This document shows, piece by piece, positions 63,718-64,000 of a DNA stretch of 64,000 nucleotides. The notes below the pieces were generated by a model, which was not told where the DNA came from, searched no databases, and saw only the letters and a list, made by a program, of their open reading frames with translations. The translations under genes were made by a program, and so were the position numbers. This stretch comes from Mimachlamys varia (lineage: Eukaryota > Mollusca > Bivalvia > Pectinida > Pectinidae): the NCBI GenBank assembly GCA_947623455.1, contig OX392543.1, positions 21,512,757 to 21,576,756 of the forward strand. Reading direction: 5' to 3'. Each line of letters begins with the position of its first letter. Within the stretch, counting starts at the first letter, position 1.

Positions 63718-63882
63718 TACAGTCTAACCTCGTTATCTCGAAGTATGCGGGACCAGGAAACAAGGAATTGTTATCGAAGTATTCGAGTACTTAAAGTGAG
63801 GTCTTCCCGGGACCAACGAATTACTTCGATTAACACAGGATCTTCGACTTATACGAGTTCGAGATAACGAGGTCATGCTGTA
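63718..63882. mobile_element. 161-bp pogo/Tigger-like MITE with TA duplication
   Basis: TA, then CAGTCTAACCTCGTTATCTC at the left; at the right TTCGAGATAACGAGGTCATG then CTG and TA. CAG-initial terminal repeats with ACCTCG and TA duplication are typical of pogo/Tigger-derived MITEs. It overlaps a 77-codon frame that is not a gene. Confidence 0.85.
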
Positions 63883-64000
63883 TAGTCACCTACGTGATAC
63901 ATAAGACAAAAAAACGTTTCCAAGGATACATAGGAAGTCAAATGTAAAAAATAAGTAAAGTGAGAAGATGGGATATTTATATCTCAAGTATTGGAAATTG

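Overview
The window looks like nuclear, non-coding DNA of an invertebrate animal, most likely a marine bivalve mollusc. It is AT-rich, no reading frame spans a recognisable gene, and it carries many tRNA-derived SINEs with a shared central domain, foldback elements, MITEs, minisatellites and hammerhead-ribozyme repeats, a mixture typical of bivalve genomes. The species cannot be fixed from the sequence. The only protein-like remnant I recognise is a short endonuclease-domain fragment of a non-LTR retrotransposon near 42.7 kb. Whether the window is intergenic or a large intron cannot be told.

Layout. 0-14 kb: a foldback element with tandem arms (0.76-1.43), minisatellites of 74 bp (2.8-3.2), 27 bp (4.26-4.9), a different 27 bp (5.1-6.2) and 31 bp (12.1-13.4), two copies of a dispersed repeat with a conserved TATA box (6.6-6.9 and 11.9-12.1), a near-perfect palindrome (8.04-8.17) and a 1.8-kb element with TTAA duplications (9.85-11.64). 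14-30 kb: a SINE nested in an older repeat, short MITEs, 67-, 44-, 85- and 30-bp tandem arrays, and hammerhead repeats at 17.3, 25.2-25.6 and 26.3 kb. 30-46 kb: foldback elements, a TA-flanked element filled by a 74-bp array, a head-to-tail hammerhead array (31.9-32.7), and SINEs, two with clear target-site duplications. 46-64 kb: a 1.5-kb array of 30-bp units that creates spurious long reading frames, more SINEs and foldbacks, further hammerhead arrays (54.7-55.2, 57.9-58.1, 61.1-61.7, 63.3-63.6) and a pogo-like MITE.

The most interesting system is a ~380-bp repeat family here called HHR-380. Each complete unit contains a type-I hammerhead ribozyme; the copy at 17300-17343 has every conserved core base. 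Units occur singly and as head-to-tail arrays, most end at the same 3' point about 90 nt after the predicted cleavage site, and three short copies begin at or within a few bases of that site. This is the expected signature of a retrotransposed self-cleaving RNA (retrozyme or Penelope-type LTR derivative). A second observation is a composite of two dispersed repeats (Rep1 with MITE-F inserted at the same internal position) found three times, so the composite itself appears to have multiplied.

Family names used below (HHR-380, Rep1, Rep2, MITE-F, FB1-FB6, SINE-A to SINE-E) are local labels for this window.
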